A stretch of 64,000 nucleotides of DNA from Delftia sp. PS-11 (GCF_029870285.1 NZ_JACSYA010000005.1:124001-188000), one strand, 5' to 3'. Counted from the first letter of the stretch, positions 1-9,214 are shown. Translations and numbers: made by a program. Notes: generated from the letters alone by a model not told the origin.

Positions 1-896
1 AGCCCGTGGTGCTGGTCGTGCCCTACAGCGCGGGCGGCCCCACCGATGTGGTTGCCCGCCTGCTGGCCGTGCCCATGGGGCAGGCGCTGGGCCAGAGCGT
101 GCTGGTCGAAAACACCGTGGGCGCGGGCGGCACCATCGCCCCGGCGCGCGTGGCCAAGGCCCGGCCCGACGGCTACACCATCCTCATCCACCACATGGGC
201 ATGGCCACGGCCCCCGCGCTGTACAAGAAGCTGCCCTACGACCCGCTCAAGGACTTCGAATACATCGGCCAGGTGCTGGATGTGCCCATGACCCTGCTGT
301 CGCGCAAGGACTTCCCGGCCAATAACTTCGCCGAGCTGCTGGACTATGTGAAAAAGAACCAGGACAAAGTCTCGCTGGCCAACGCGGGCATCGGCGCCGT
401 CTCCCAGCTGTGCGGCATGCTGTTCATGCACCAGGCGGGCGTCAAGCTCACCACCGTGCCTTACAAGGGCGCGGGCCCGGCCATGAACGACCTGATGGGC
501 GGGCAGGTGGACCTGCTGTGCGACCAGACCACGCAGACCGTGCCCGTGATCAAGGACGGCCAGCGCGCCAAGGTCTTCGGCGTGACCACGCCCAAGCGCC
601 TGTCCTCGCTGCCCGACATCCCCACGCTGGACGAGCAGGGCCTCAAGGGCTTCGATGTCAAGGTCTGGCACGGCATGTATGCCCCCAAGGGCACGCCCAG
701 GGAAGTGGTCATGGCCATCAACAAGGCGCTGAACGCGGCCCTCAAGGACGACAACGTCAAAAAGCGCATTGCCGAGCTCAGCTCCGATCTGGTCACGCCC
801 GACAAGGCCACGCCCGAGAGCCTGCGCACCCACCTGCAGGCCGAGGTGGCGCGCTGGGACAAGGTCATCAAGGCGGCAGGCCTGTCCGCTGATTGA
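1..896 (+). CDS. Bug-family (TTT) periplasmic solute-binding receptor, 5' truncated
   Basis: The reading frame is open from the first base and ends at TGA 894-896; the signal peptide and first strand lie before the window. The visible part carries the hallmarks of the Bug/TctC family: the first ligand loop PYSAGGPTDVVAR, the GAGGTIAPARVAKARPDGYT segment, VPYKGAGPA in the middle, and a terminal helix ending in a W-D-K-V-I-K-A-A-G-like sequence. These receptors bind small carboxylates in the periplasm, classically for a TctAB permease, but no TctA/TctB gene is in the window. The next gene, 27 bases on, encodes a CitE-like lyase on the same strand, so the ligand may be a carboxylate or hydroxy acid. 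The ligand cannot be predicted from sequence. Confidence 0.92.
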   Translation, partial: PVVLVVPYSAGGPTDVVARLLAVPMGQALGQSVLVENTVGAGGTIAPARVAKARPDGYTILIHHMGMATAPALYKKLPYDPLKDFEYIGQVLDVPMTLLSRKDFPANNFAELLDYVKKNQDKVSLANAGIGAVSQLCGMLFMHQAGVKLTTVPYKGAGPAMNDLMGGQVDLLCDQTTQTVPVIKDGQRAKVFGVTTPKRLSSLPDIPTLDEQGLKGFDVKVWHGMYAPKGTPREVVMAINKALNAALKDDNVKKRIAELSSDLVTPDKATPESLRTHLQAEVARWDKVIKAAGLSAD

Positions 897-923
897 GCGC
901 CATCCACCAACAGGGGCATCCGC

Positions 924-1787
924 ATGCACGATCTGGCACGCCAGGCCACGTCCTTTCTTTTTGTGCCCGCCACGCGGCCTGAGCGCCTGGGCAAGGCCCT
1001 GGACAGCGGCGCTGACATGGTCATCGCCGACTGGGAGGACGCCGTGGCCCCTGCGGACAAGGAGGGCGCCCGCGTGGCCCTGGCCCAGGCCGTGGATGCG
1101 CTCGATGCGCCAAGGCTCGCGCGCCTGCTGGTGCGCATCAACGCTGAAGGCACGCCCTGGCATGCCCAGGACCTGCGCGCCCTGGCCCTGCTGACAGCCA
1201 AAGGCGTGGCGGGGGCCGTGCTCGCCAAGGCCGAGAGCGCACGCACGGTGCAGACCGCTGCCGGTGCGGCGGGCGCGCAGGCGGTGCTGCTGCCCCTGGT
1301 GGAAAGCGTGGCCGGGCTGGATGCCGCCGATGCGCTGGCGGCGGCTCCCCAGGTGGCGCGGCTGGCCTTTGGCCACCTGGATTTTCAGGTCGATGCCGGC
1401 ATGGACTGTGGCGAGGACGAGCAGGAACTGCTGCCCATGCGCATGGCCCTGGTGCTGGCCTCGCGCCGCGCCGGGATCGCCGCCCCCGTGGACGGCGTGA
1501 CCGTGGATACGCGCGACCCCGCCCGTCTGGCCGCAGACGCGCTGCGTGCGCGCCGCATGGGCTTTGGCGGCAAGCTGTGCATCCACCCGGCCCAGGTACA
1601 GCCCCTGCACGCGGTGTTCGACCCCGGCGAGGCGGCCGTGGCCCATGCGCGCCGGGTGCAGCAGGCGCTGGCGCAGGCCGGCGGCGGCGTCTGTGTGCTC
1701 GACGGCCGCATGTGCGATGCCCCTGTGCTCCAACAGGCCGAGCAGGTGCTGGCGCGCCATGCCTGGGCGCTGCGGCGCGGACAGTGA
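924..1787 (+). CDS. CitE-like HpcH/HpaI aldolase family protein (CoA-ester lyase type)
   Basis: 287 residues, the usual size for CitE-like (citrate lyase beta-like) proteins. The TIM-barrel signatures are visible: SFLFVPATRPERLGKAL at the N-terminus, ADMVIADWEDAV (metal/acid strand), LVRINAEGTPWH (substrate Arg), LVESVAGL (Glu strand), FGHLDFQVDAG (Asp), and GGKLCIHPAQVQP near the C-terminus. Relatives cleave or hydrolyse citramalyl-, malyl- or similar acyl-CoA esters, or act as aldolases on hydroxy acids. It lies 27 bases after the Bug receptor and is probably co-transcribed with it. No lyase alpha or gamma (acyl-carrier) subunit is present, so it is not a full citrate lyase. The exact substrate is unknown. 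Confidence 0.85.
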   Translation: MHDLARQATSFLFVPATRPERLGKALDSGADMVIADWEDAVAPADKEGARVALAQAVDALDAPRLARLLVRINAEGTPWHAQDLRALALLTAKGVAGAVLAKAESARTVQTAAGAAGAQAVLLPLVESVAGLDAADALAAAPQVARLAFGHLDFQVDAGMDCGEDEQELLPMRMALVLASRRAGIAAPVDGVTVDTRDPARLAADALRARRMGFGGKLCIHPAQVQPLHAVFDPGEAAVAHARRVQQALAQAGGGVCVLDGRMCDAPVLQQAEQVLARHAWALRRGQ

Positions 1788-2033
1788 GCGATAAAACGCA
1801 TCAACTCCGGAAAAGCGTGCAGGTTTTCGAGTTTTCCCTGATGATGAATATAGCTCTTGAATACGATTTTCTTGATTGATAGCGAAACGCATGTTTTGGG
1901 TCTGTTGCCAGAGCCTCATGGTGTGCAATCGGTGCGTACCGCTGTTGCTGGGGGCGGGATTTTCGCTGCCCTGCCGGATAGGCATGCGCTTGCGTATTTT
2001 TCGGTCGTCTCGCGTCCATGATGGCAAACTGGT
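1788..2033. other. Gap at the left edge of the AT-rich island; no gene recognised
   Basis: Base composition changes here from the G/C-rich chromosome to the AT-rich effector island. A 72-codon minus-strand frame (about 1838-2055) exists, but it starts inside tae4 and encodes a low-complexity, Arg/Gln-rich sequence that I do not regard as a protein. No clear terminator hairpin was seen behind either flanking gene. Confidence 0.4.
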
Positions 2034-2522
2034 TCAGTCCAGTGGCCAGAACCATATTTCTTTTGAATCAAAATAGCAGGCTGAATTGCAAACCAATGTG
2101 CTATTTGCAGACTCGATGATGTCGATATGACCACCGTTGTAGCCTGAAATTTTCCAGAAGAAAATAACTCCCTTTTTTCCGGAAAGATTTTCTATTGCTT
2201 TTGTGGTATTTATTATCTGAGGTTTGCCAAAAACATGAGGTTTTGCCAGCTGGTCGGCCAACAATTTTGCCCCTGGCTCAAAAGTTCGGCCTTTGTATTT
2301 TCCAGTCTTGATTTTCAAACGTCCATCAAAGCGGACACCTGATTTGATGAGCGCAAGACTCATTCGACTTGCACAGGTGTTCTGGTATGCTGGGTTTTGT
2401 TTGAGCAATTCGGCGTCATTGTATCCAAGCTCCTCATGCAGCTTCTCTCGAGAGACATGATTTTCTTGAAAATTGTTTGCAGAATAATGATTGCTTTTCA
2501 AGGTTGCATAGGATGGCTTCAC
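2034..2522 (-). CDS. tae4: Type VI secretion amidase effector, Tae4 family
   Basis: 162 residues. The N-terminus MKPSYATL, the Cys box NTCASRMSLAL with Cys50, the box KKGVIFFWKISGYNGGHIDII with His132 and Asp134, and the terminal KEIWFWPLD match the Tae4 NlpC/P60-like peptidoglycan amidase family, which cleaves the D-Glu/mDAP bond in the periplasm of rival cells. Length fits the family. The start is GTG at 2522, set by a strong GGAGA Shine-Dalgarno 5-10 bases upstream, and it overlaps the stop of the immunity gene by 4 bases (GTGA). There is no signal peptide, as expected for a type VI cargo. No VgrG, Hcp, PAAR or other T6SS gene lies within the window, so delivery must depend on a locus elsewhere. 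AT-rich codons differ from those of all neighbours and suggest transfer. Confidence 0.88.
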   Translation of the reverse strand: MKPSYATLKSNHYSANNFQENHVSREKLHEELGYNDAELLKQNPAYQNTCASRMSLALIKSGVRFDGRLKIKTGKYKGRTFEPGAKLLADQLAKPHVFGKPQIINTTKAIENLSGKKGVIFFWKISGYNGGHIDIIESANSTLVCNSACYFDSKEIWFWPLD

Positions 2523-2935
2523 TTTCTCTCCTTTTTACAGGGAAATTGCCCTTCGAGAATTTCGGTAATGACGATGGCTGCGCGTTTTTTCCGCTGCTTG
2601 GCATTTGTTTTTTCGAGATTGCTGTAGAGTGTCTCCGCCAAAGTGATGGTCTTGAATTGCTGATAGCTGCACCATGCGTCACCTTCGGTGGCATCCAGAA
2701 CGCCCAACAGATACATTTCAGCGTATCTTCTTTGTATGGGGTCTTTTCCCATGTACGCTGCCAGAAAATCTTCTGCTGACAAATTATTGTTTTCTATAAA
2801 TAATCTCTGTGAATCTGGAGTGGCTTGGATCAGCCTGGGTTCTGCATTGACACAAATATGCAGGCCGAGGGTCAATGCAAGAAATATAGGGGTCAGGAGG
2901 CTTGCTTTGCTGCCTGAAATTTTCATCACGAACAT
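2519..2935 (-). CDS. tai4: Tai4/Rap2a-family immunity protein (periplasmic)
   Basis: 138 residues from the first ATG. A second ATG three codons later (2926) gives a cleaner signal peptide: KISGSK, then a hydrophobic core, then cleavage after HICVNA. The mature part carries the Rap2a/Tai4 signature: RRYAEMYLLGVLDATEG, DAWCSY, KTITLAETLYS and a terminal GQFPC, with two cysteines likely forming the family disulfide. Members bind the Tae4 active-site cleft in the periplasm and protect the producer. The gene precedes tae4 and overlaps it by 4 bases, so immunity is translated first. Low G/C content matches tae4. Confidence 0.85.
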   Translation of the reverse strand: MFVMKISGSKASLLTPIFLALTLGLHICVNAEPRLIQATPDSQRLFIENNNLSAEDFLAAYMGKDPIQRRYAEMYLLGVLDATEGDAWCSYQQFKTITLAETLYSNLEKTNAKQRKKRAAIVITEILEGQFPCKKERK

Positions 2936-3004
2936 ATCTGCTGCTATTTTTGAAAATGAAGAATGGCCTATTTATATTGAAATACTCTTGTGCGCTGCAT
3001 TAAA

Positions 3005-3246
3005 TTAATTCAGCCATACTTCGGATTTTATTTTTGGCATGAAGACATAGTGAAATATTGCTGCGCCACCGGCATCGGTTTCACCTAAATACACGGATGT
3101 TGCCTGTATATTGAATGGCTTGATATTTTCGAAAATCATCTGCGTGTCGCTACATTCCATGTGATTGATGGGCTATGTGAGCTGGCATCATTCCATCCTT
3201 TGTGATGTAAGCCTGTTAAATCGCCTGTGGTACATGAAAATTTCAT
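3005..3246 (-). pseudogene. Possible frameshifted small gene next to the tae4/tai4 pair
   Basis: Reading leftward, a frame opens with ATG at 3246 (MKFSCTTGDLTGLHHKGW) and stops at 3136 after 36 codons. A second frame overlaps it and runs to TAA at 3005-3007; its part from ATG 3160 is 51 codons (MIFENIKPFNIQATSVYLG, AGGAAIFHYVFMPKIK). Joined by one frameshift near 3140-3160 they would give one product of about 80 residues with normal amino-acid composition. Neither frame has a good ribosome binding site. I do not recognise the family. It could be a decayed cargo-associated gene or a real 51-residue protein. Confidence 0.3.
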
Positions 3247-3437
3247 AGTGCGTGATGATTTTGATTTATTTATCTTGGGTAGAAAAATTTTCTAAAAATA
3301 TCGTATTGCGAAGAGAGTATTGCAGAAGTGCAGAAAAAAATCTATCAGATCAGTCCTAGAAATATTCTAAGACTTGAACAATGATTGAATTAAATTGGTC
3401 TTTGTGCTCATAAGACCAAACACCTTGATTGGAATTT

Positions 3438-3584
3438 TTATGAATTTCCTACAGAAACCGTAGCAACAGCGCCAAGAATTTTTTGGGGATGCTCGCAATG
3501 CACCGTGGTGATCAGGTCGCCGTTATTGGTCGAGATATAGCGGAGCGTCAGGTTGATGGTTCTGCGCCGAATGCCATAAGCTCA
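3438..3584 (-). pseudogene. 3' remnant of an unidentified gene
   Basis: A minus-strand frame of about 48 codons follows an in-frame TGA and ends at TAA 3438-3440. It reads INLTLRYISTNNGDLITTVH and then CEHPQKILGAVATVSVG. The composition and alternating pattern are protein-like, but there is no start codon with a ribosome site, so it looks like the tail of a gene whose front has been lost. Family unknown. Confidence 0.25.
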
Positions 3585-3756
3585 TGCGAGCAGCATATCT
3601 AGCCCAGCGCGCAGTCCGGCAGCGCGGCGATAGCGTCACTGTGCTCGTCGCCATGGCTGTTTGTCTGATGGAGGCTTGGTGCCACGCCACCGAAGGTATT
3701 GGATGGATGTTCTTGGATCTGTGTGTTCATGCCGGCGATCATCACATCGGCATCGC

Positions 3757-4725
3757 TCAATCCACGCGTGCACCTGTTGATTGGACGACCTTCGCCCAGC
3801 GCGCGATTTCCCGGTCGATATGGGCCTGCAGCGCCTCGGGCGTGGAGCCTACGGGCTCGTAGCCGCCTGCTGCCAATTGCGACTGCAGCGCGGGCTGGCG
3901 CAGCGCGGCGGCGATTTCGCTGCTCAGGCGCTGGATGATGTCCGCCGGTGTGCCGGCTGGCGCGATCAGGGCATACCAGCCGGTCACATCGAACCCCGCC
4001 AGACCCTGCTCCTGGATGGTGGGCACTTCGGGCGCCAGGGCCGAGCGCCGCGCGCTGGTCACGGCCAGCGCCTGCATGCGCCCGCTGCGGATGTGGGGCA
4101 TCGAGGTGGAGATGCTGTCGAACGTCAGATCGATATCGCCTGCCAGCATGGCATTGACCACGCCCGCGCTGCCCTTGTAGGGCACATGGGTCATGCGCAC
4201 ACCCGCCATGGTGCTGAAATACTCGGCGGCCAGATGCCCGGTGTTGCCATTGCCCGCCGAGCCGAAGGTCAGCTGGCCGGGGCGCGCCTGCGCCGCCTGG
4301 ATCAGCTGCCGTATGTCTTGCACCGGCAGCTTGCTGCTGGCGGCGACCACCATGGGCAGCTGGGCCACCAGCGATACCGGCGCGAAATCCTTGCGCGTGT
4401 CATAGGGCAGCCTGGGATAGAGGCTGTCATTGATGGCGTGGGCCGCCAGCACCATGAGCACGGTGTAGCCATCCGGCCTGGCCCGGGCCACGTACTGCGA
4501 TGCCAGCGTGCCGCCCGCGCCGCTCCTGTATTCGAGCACCACGGACTGGCCCAACTGCTGCTGCAGCTGCAGCGCCAGCGGCCGGCCCAGCAGGTCGGCG
4601 CTGCCGCCGGGTGGATAGGGAATGACCAGCTGGATGGGCTTGGCGGGCCAGGGCTCGGCCGCCAGCGCGGCATGTGCCAGGGGCAGGGCGGCCAGCAGGG
4701 CCAGCAGGCGGCGTCGGATGGGCAT
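3757..4725 (-). CDS. Bug-family (TTT) periplasmic solute-binding receptor
   Basis: 322 residues from ATG 4725, chosen because a signal peptide (PIRRRLLALLAALPLAHAALA, cleaved before AEPWP) begins there and a GGAG site lies upstream; longer in-frame starts add only low-complexity sequence. Bug landmarks: VIPYPPGGSADLLGRPLA, GAGGTLASQYVARARPDGYT, THVPYKGSAG, PTIQEQGLAGFDV, and a C-terminal amphipathic helix. It stands alone between the effector island and gdhA, with no permease or enzyme partner adjacent. Ligand unknown. Confidence 0.92.
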   Translation of the reverse strand: MPIRRRLLALLAALPLAHAALAAEPWPAKPIQLVIPYPPGGSADLLGRPLALQLQQQLGQSVVLEYRSGAGGTLASQYVARARPDGYTVLMVLAAHAINDSLYPRLPYDTRKDFAPVSLVAQLPMVVAASSKLPVQDIRQLIQAAQARPGQLTFGSAGNGNTGHLAAEYFSTMAGVRMTHVPYKGSAGVVNAMLAGDIDLTFDSISTSMPHIRSGRMQALAVTSARRSALAPEVPTIQEQGLAGFDVTGWYALIAPAGTPADIIQRLSSEIAAALRQPALQSQLAAGGYEPVGSTPEALQAHIDREIARWAKVVQSTGARVD

Positions 4726-4875
4726 GGGCAGTCTCCGGTTCACCGCCCCAACGATAGAAAACCCTGGGCCCGAGGGCACCAGGGTTTGACTGGAGATCTG
4801 CTTCGCCATTCGGAAACCTGCGCTTAGGCAGGGTGGAACAGGGGAGCGCTTGTGGCTGGCGGGCGCAGCCATCAG

Positions 4876-4899
4876 AAAAAGGCGCCGAGGCGCCTTTTT
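4876..4899 (-). terminator. Bidirectional rho-independent terminator after gdhA
   Basis: A perfect inverted repeat AAAAAGGCGCC (4876-4886) and GGCGCCTTTTT (4889-4899) with a 2-base centre. It has a G/C stem with A-run and T-run arms, so it can stop transcription in both directions. It lies about 90 bases beyond the gdhA stop and 150 bases above the Bug receptor start. Confidence 0.85.
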
Positions 4900-4990
4900 C
4901 CTGGTTCGCCGCATGCACGGCGCCAAAACCGGTGAGGCCCAAGGCCAGGGACGCCGTGCAGCAGGAAGCGGCGAAGCCGCTCAGCGGGCT

Positions 4991-6304
<1,314 letters not shown>

Positions 6305-6386
6305 GGTGGTTCCACACAAGAGTTGTCTAAGGCTTTCAGCTTATTGCGGCGGCATTTGGCTGTCCAACGCCTTATGTGAGCGTGCC

Positions 6387-6405
6387 TTATGCATTTAATG
6401 CATAA
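6387..6405. promoter_or_regulatory. Palindrome between gdhA and the divergent FAH-family gene (candidate operator)
   Basis: TTATGCATT (6387-6395), one base, then AATGCATAA (6397-6405): perfect 9-base arms in an otherwise G/C-rich spacer. It lies about 83 bases above the gdhA start and 61 bases above the 6466 start, where a repressor or activator of either gene could bind. The binding protein is unknown. Confidence 0.4.
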
Positions 6406-6465
6406 CCATGGGATCGCCTTGTCCGGCGCACAATCGGGCCCCTTCAACCCACGAAAAACTGCCCC

Positions 6466-7272
6466 ATGAACCCACCGTCCCGCACCCCTACGGCCCTGGC
6501 CCATGCGCTGCTGAAGGCACGCCACAGCGGCGAGCTGCTCGATGCCGATGAATGGTCGGATGTGGTGGCCACGCCGGCCGATGCCGCCGCCGTGCAGGCG
6601 GCCATGGCGCCCGCGCTGGGCTGGCGTGTGGCGGGCGTGGCGCACGGCCCGGGCCGCGTGCCCCGCTACTGGAAGTCGGGTGCGCCGCGCCGCGATGCGC
6701 CCCTGGCCCATGCGCCGCTGCCCGAGGATGGCGTCTGGGCCAGCCCGTCGGTGGCCGGCGGCGCGCCGCTACATCTGCGCGGCATCGAGGCCGAGATTGC
6801 GCTGCGCCTGGGCTGCGAGGTGACGGCCGGGACAGCGGCCGCACTGCAGCCCGGCGAAGGGCTGGCGCTGATCGACGGCATCACGGCGGCCATTGAGGTG
6901 GTGGACACGCGCTGGCGCCAGCACCGGGATGCGCCGCCGCTGCTGCTGGCGGCCGATGGCCTGTGCCATGGCGCCCTGGTGCTGGGCCCCTGGCAGGATG
7001 CCTCCCGGCTGCTGCCGCGCGACTGGTCGGCCCAGGTCTGCCGGCTGCGGGTGGGGGAGGGGCCGCTGCAGGAGTTCACGGGCACCCATCCGCTGGGCGA
7101 CCCGCTGTGGCTGCTGGCCGGCTGGCTGCAGGCGCTGACGGGCCGCTACGGCAGCGTGCCTGCGGGCACGGTGGTGACCACGGGCACCTGGAACGGCCTG
7201 GCGTTTGCCCGGCCCGGCGATCTGGTGGTGGCGCAGCTGGAAGGTGTGGCCGAAGCCAGCCTGCAGCTCTAA
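6466..7272 (+). CDS. 2-keto-4-pentenoate hydratase/fumarylacetoacetate hydrolase-fold protein (MhpD type)
   Basis: 268 residues. The fold signature is LRGIEAEIALRLG (two metal-binding Glu) followed by IEVVDTRW (third acidic ligand), and the C-terminal half has TVVTTGTWNGLAFARPGD, typical of the hydratase/decarboxylase branch (MhpD/DmpE/hydration of 2-hydroxypent-2,4-dienoate). Members use Mg2+ or Mn2+ on small 2-keto acids. It is single and divergent from gdhA, with no aromatic meta-cleavage neighbours, so the pathway is not evident. Confidence 0.82.
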   Translation: MNPPSRTPTALAHALLKARHSGELLDADEWSDVVATPADAAAVQAAMAPALGWRVAGVAHGPGRVPRYWKSGAPRRDAPLAHAPLPEDGVWASPSVAGGAPLHLRGIEAEIALRLGCEVTAGTAAALQPGEGLALIDGITAAIEVVDTRWRQHRDAPPLLLAADGLCHGALVLGPWQDASRLLPRDWSAQVCRLRVGEGPLQEFTGTHPLGDPLWLLAGWLQALTGRYGSVPAGTVVTTGTWNGLAFARPGDLVVAQLEGVAEASLQL

Positions 7273-7280
7273 CTGCAGCC

Positions 7281-8150
7281 TCAGGCGATCCTGTAGTCCT
7301 TGAGGGCCGGGTCGCCGGGCGGAAAGCGCAGGTCCAGATTGCGCAGCACCTCGCGCAGCAGCGTGGCGATCATGAGGTTGCGGTGGGTCTTGGAGTTGGC
7401 CGGCACGACGGTCCAGGGCGCCCAGGGCGTGTGCGTGGCGCCCAGCAGGTCGCCATAGGCCCGCTGGTACGCCTGCCACTGCGTGCGCACCTTCATGTCG
7501 TTTTCGTCGAACTTCCAGTGCTTGGCCGGGTCGTCCAGCCGCTCCTGCAGCCGGGCGCGCTGCTCGTCCGCGCTGATGTGCAGCAGGAACTTGACGATCA
7601 CGGTGCCGGTTTCGCTGAGCATGCGCTCGAAGTCGTTGATGTGGGCAAAGCGCTGGCGCTGCTGCGCGGGCGTGATCCAGCCGTTGACCACGGGCACGAG
7701 CACGTCTTCGTAGTGGCTGCGGTTGAACACCGTGATCTCGCCCGCGCCAGGCACCCGCTGGTGGATGCGCCAGAGGTAGTCATGTGCGCGTTCGGCCTCG
7801 GTGGGGGCCCGCCAGCCCACGGCGTTCACGCCCAGGGCGCTCATGCGGCCGAAGACGCCGCGCACGGTGCCGTCTTTGCCCGCCGTGTCGGTGCCCTGCA
7901 GCACGACCAGCAGCTTGTAGCGGCGGTCGGCGTACAGCAGGTTCTGCAGCGCATCGAGTTCCGTTGCCAGGGCCTCGACGGCGGCCTTGTCCTCGGCCTT
8001 GCCGTTGCCCCTGGAAAAGGGCTTGGCCGAGGGATCGAAGCCCGCCAGATCCACGTCGTTGCCATGGCCGCCGGGCTGCCATTGCCACCACAGGTCCTGG
8101 ATCTGGTCGTCGGTGCTGGAAAAGGGCGTGGATGCTGCTGCTGTGTCCAT
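7281..8150 (-). CDS. ppk2: PPK2-family polyphosphate:nucleotide phosphotransferase
   Basis: 289 residues from ATG 8150, fixed by a GGAGG ribosome site; a much longer frame upstream is antisense to the LysR gene. It has Walker A GTDTAGKDG (residues 86-94), the VGWRAPTEAERAHDYLWRIH segment, FNRSHYEDVLV with the Walker B-like acid, and a lid region rich in Arg/Lys. PPK2 enzymes move phosphate between inorganic polyphosphate and nucleoside mono- or diphosphates. Tail-to-tail with the preceding gene (8 bases between stops). The direction of catalysis and nucleotide preference are not visible. Confidence 0.93.
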   Translation of the reverse strand: MDTAAASTPFSSTDDQIQDLWWQWQPGGHGNDVDLAGFDPSAKPFSRGNGKAEDKAAVEALATELDALQNLLYADRRYKLLVVLQGTDTAGKDGTVRGVFGRMSALGVNAVGWRAPTEAERAHDYLWRIHQRVPGAGEITVFNRSHYEDVLVPVVNGWITPAQQRQRFAHINDFERMLSETGTVIVKFLLHISADEQRARLQERLDDPAKHWKFDENDMKVRTQWQAYQRAYGDLLGATHTPWAPWTVVPANSKTHRNLMIATLLREVLRNLDLRFPPGDPALKDYRIA

Positions 8151-8233
8151 GGGTCCTCCGCAATGGGGCGCTGTGCGGCGCGCGGGCCGAGCCGCTGTGC
8201 GGACATTGTCACGCAGACCTGCGCCCGCCCGCG

Positions 8234-9142
8234 TCAGGCAGGGCCGCGCGCCGGCGTCTGCAGCAATTGCACGAAGCGGCGCGCAGCCAGGCCCAGGGGC
8301 CGCTGCTTGGACCAGACCCAGTCCACGAACAGCGGGGTGCCGTTGCTGATGTTGGCCAGCGGGATGCGCAGCAGCGCGCCCGACTGCAGCAGCGGCTCGA
8401 CGACGCTGAACGGCAGCCAGCCCCAGCCCAGCCCGGCCGAGATCATGGACAGGGCCGCCAGATGGCTGTCGCTGCGCCACAGCTGGTGCGAGAACACGAA
8501 GCGCGGGTCGGTGTGGGCCAGGTCGCGGCTGGCCAGCAGAATCTGGCGCGTGCCCGCCAGCTGGCCCAGGTCCAGGTGCTGCCGTTCCCCGGCGCCCAGC
8601 CCGCGCGCCAGTGGGTGGCGGGCCGACATCACGGCGACCATGGTCTCCTGGCCCATCTCCTGGAACTCTTCGCGCCCGTCCATGGCCGGGCGTTCGAAGA
8701 CCAGGGCGAACTGGGCGCGTCCCGTGTGCAGCTCCTTGAGCGCGTCGGCCTGCGCGGCGGCCAGCACCTCGACCTCCAGCCCCGGAAACTCCTCGGCCAG
8801 CGGCTGCAGCGGCGCCGCCCAGGCGGTGCACAGCAGCTCGGGCGCGATCACCAGCGTCAGGCGCTGCTCCAGCCCCTGGTGCAGGGCCAGCGCCTGCTGG
8901 TCGAGCTGCTGCAGCCTGGCGGCCAGCAGCCGTGCCTGGGGTTCGAGCGCCCGCGCAGCCGCCGTGGGCCGGGGCTCGCGGCCGCTGCGGTCGAACAGTT
9001 GCAGGTCCAGCTCGGCTTCCAGCTGGGCGATGGCCATGCTCACGGCCGAGGGCACGCGCCCGAGCCGGCGCGCGGCGGCGGAGAAGGAGCCGTGGTCCAG
9101 CACGGCAAGGAACAGCGGGACCTGTTCGGCAGGAAATCCCAT
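8234..9142 (-). CDS. LysR-type regulator, probably of the adjacent PACE efflux gene
   Basis: 302 residues: N-terminal winged helix (LFLAVLDHGSFSAAARRLGR then SAVSMAIAQLEAELDLQLFDR) and a C-terminal effector domain. It is divergent from the PACE gene with 72 bases between starts, which is the standard arrangement for aceR/aceI-like pairs. A LysR-type inverted repeat lies in that gap. Confidence 0.92.
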   Translation of the reverse strand: MGFPAEQVPLFLAVLDHGSFSAAARRLGRVPSAVSMAIAQLEAELDLQLFDRSGREPRPTAAARALEPQARLLAARLQQLDQQALALHQGLEQRLTLVIAPELLCTAWAAPLQPLAEEFPGLEVEVLAAAQADALKELHTGRAQFALVFERPAMDGREEFQEMGQETMVAVMSARHPLARGLGAGERQHLDLGQLAGTRQILLASRDLAHTDPRFVFSHQLWRSDSHLAALSMISAGLGWGWLPFSVVEPLLQSGALLRIPLANISNGTPLFVDWVWSKQRPLGLAARRFVQLLQTPARGPA

Positions 9143-9153
9143 GGCGCGACCTG

Positions 9154-9176
9154 TCAGATTTATTGAAAGAATCTGA
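9154..9176. promoter_or_regulatory. LysR-type operator between regulator and PACE gene
   Basis: TCAGATT (9154-9160), 9 bases, AATCTGA (9170-9176): perfect 7-base arms enclosing the T-N11-A pattern of LysR-family boxes, 39-61 bases before the PACE start and 12-34 bases above the regulator start. It probably serves autoregulation and activation of the transporter. Confidence 0.55.
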
Positions 9177-9214
9177 CTTTAACGTTCAATTCCCGGCACA
9201 TACACTGCGCCCCT

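Larger units (their letters stand above)
2936..3756. other. 821-base AT-rich to mixed gap upstream of tai4, with gene remnants
   Basis: No intact gene of normal size. On the minus strand there are two short frames that look like one disrupted gene (3005-3160 and 3136-3246) and a tail fragment (3438-3584). A further minus-strand run of about 45 codons ending at 3599 (containing NTFGGVAP and HGDEHSDAI) could be another remnant. The stretch 3005-3440 is as AT-rich as the effector pair; G/C content rises again after about 3450. The tai4 promoter should lie just above 2935, but I could not single out a convincing -10/-35 pair. Confidence 0.4.

Noticed and set aside
1801..2055. 84-codon minus-strand frame downstream of tae4
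   Set aside because: Begins inside tae4 in another frame and is low-complexity; no sign of selection or a ribosome site.
1838..3600. Full T6SS cluster
   Set aside because: Only the effector and immunity genes are present; no Hcp, VgrG, PAAR, TssB/C or ClpV sequence occurs anywhere in the window.
3584..3862. 92-codon plus-strand frame between the effector island and the Bug receptor
   Set aside because: Its second half is antisense to the receptor gene, it has no ribosome site, and the sequence is not protein-like.
7281..8831. 516-codon minus-strand frame as one long PPK2 protein
   Set aside because: The first 227 codons are antisense-like sequence overlapping the LysR gene; the GGAGG site and family length fix the start at 8150.
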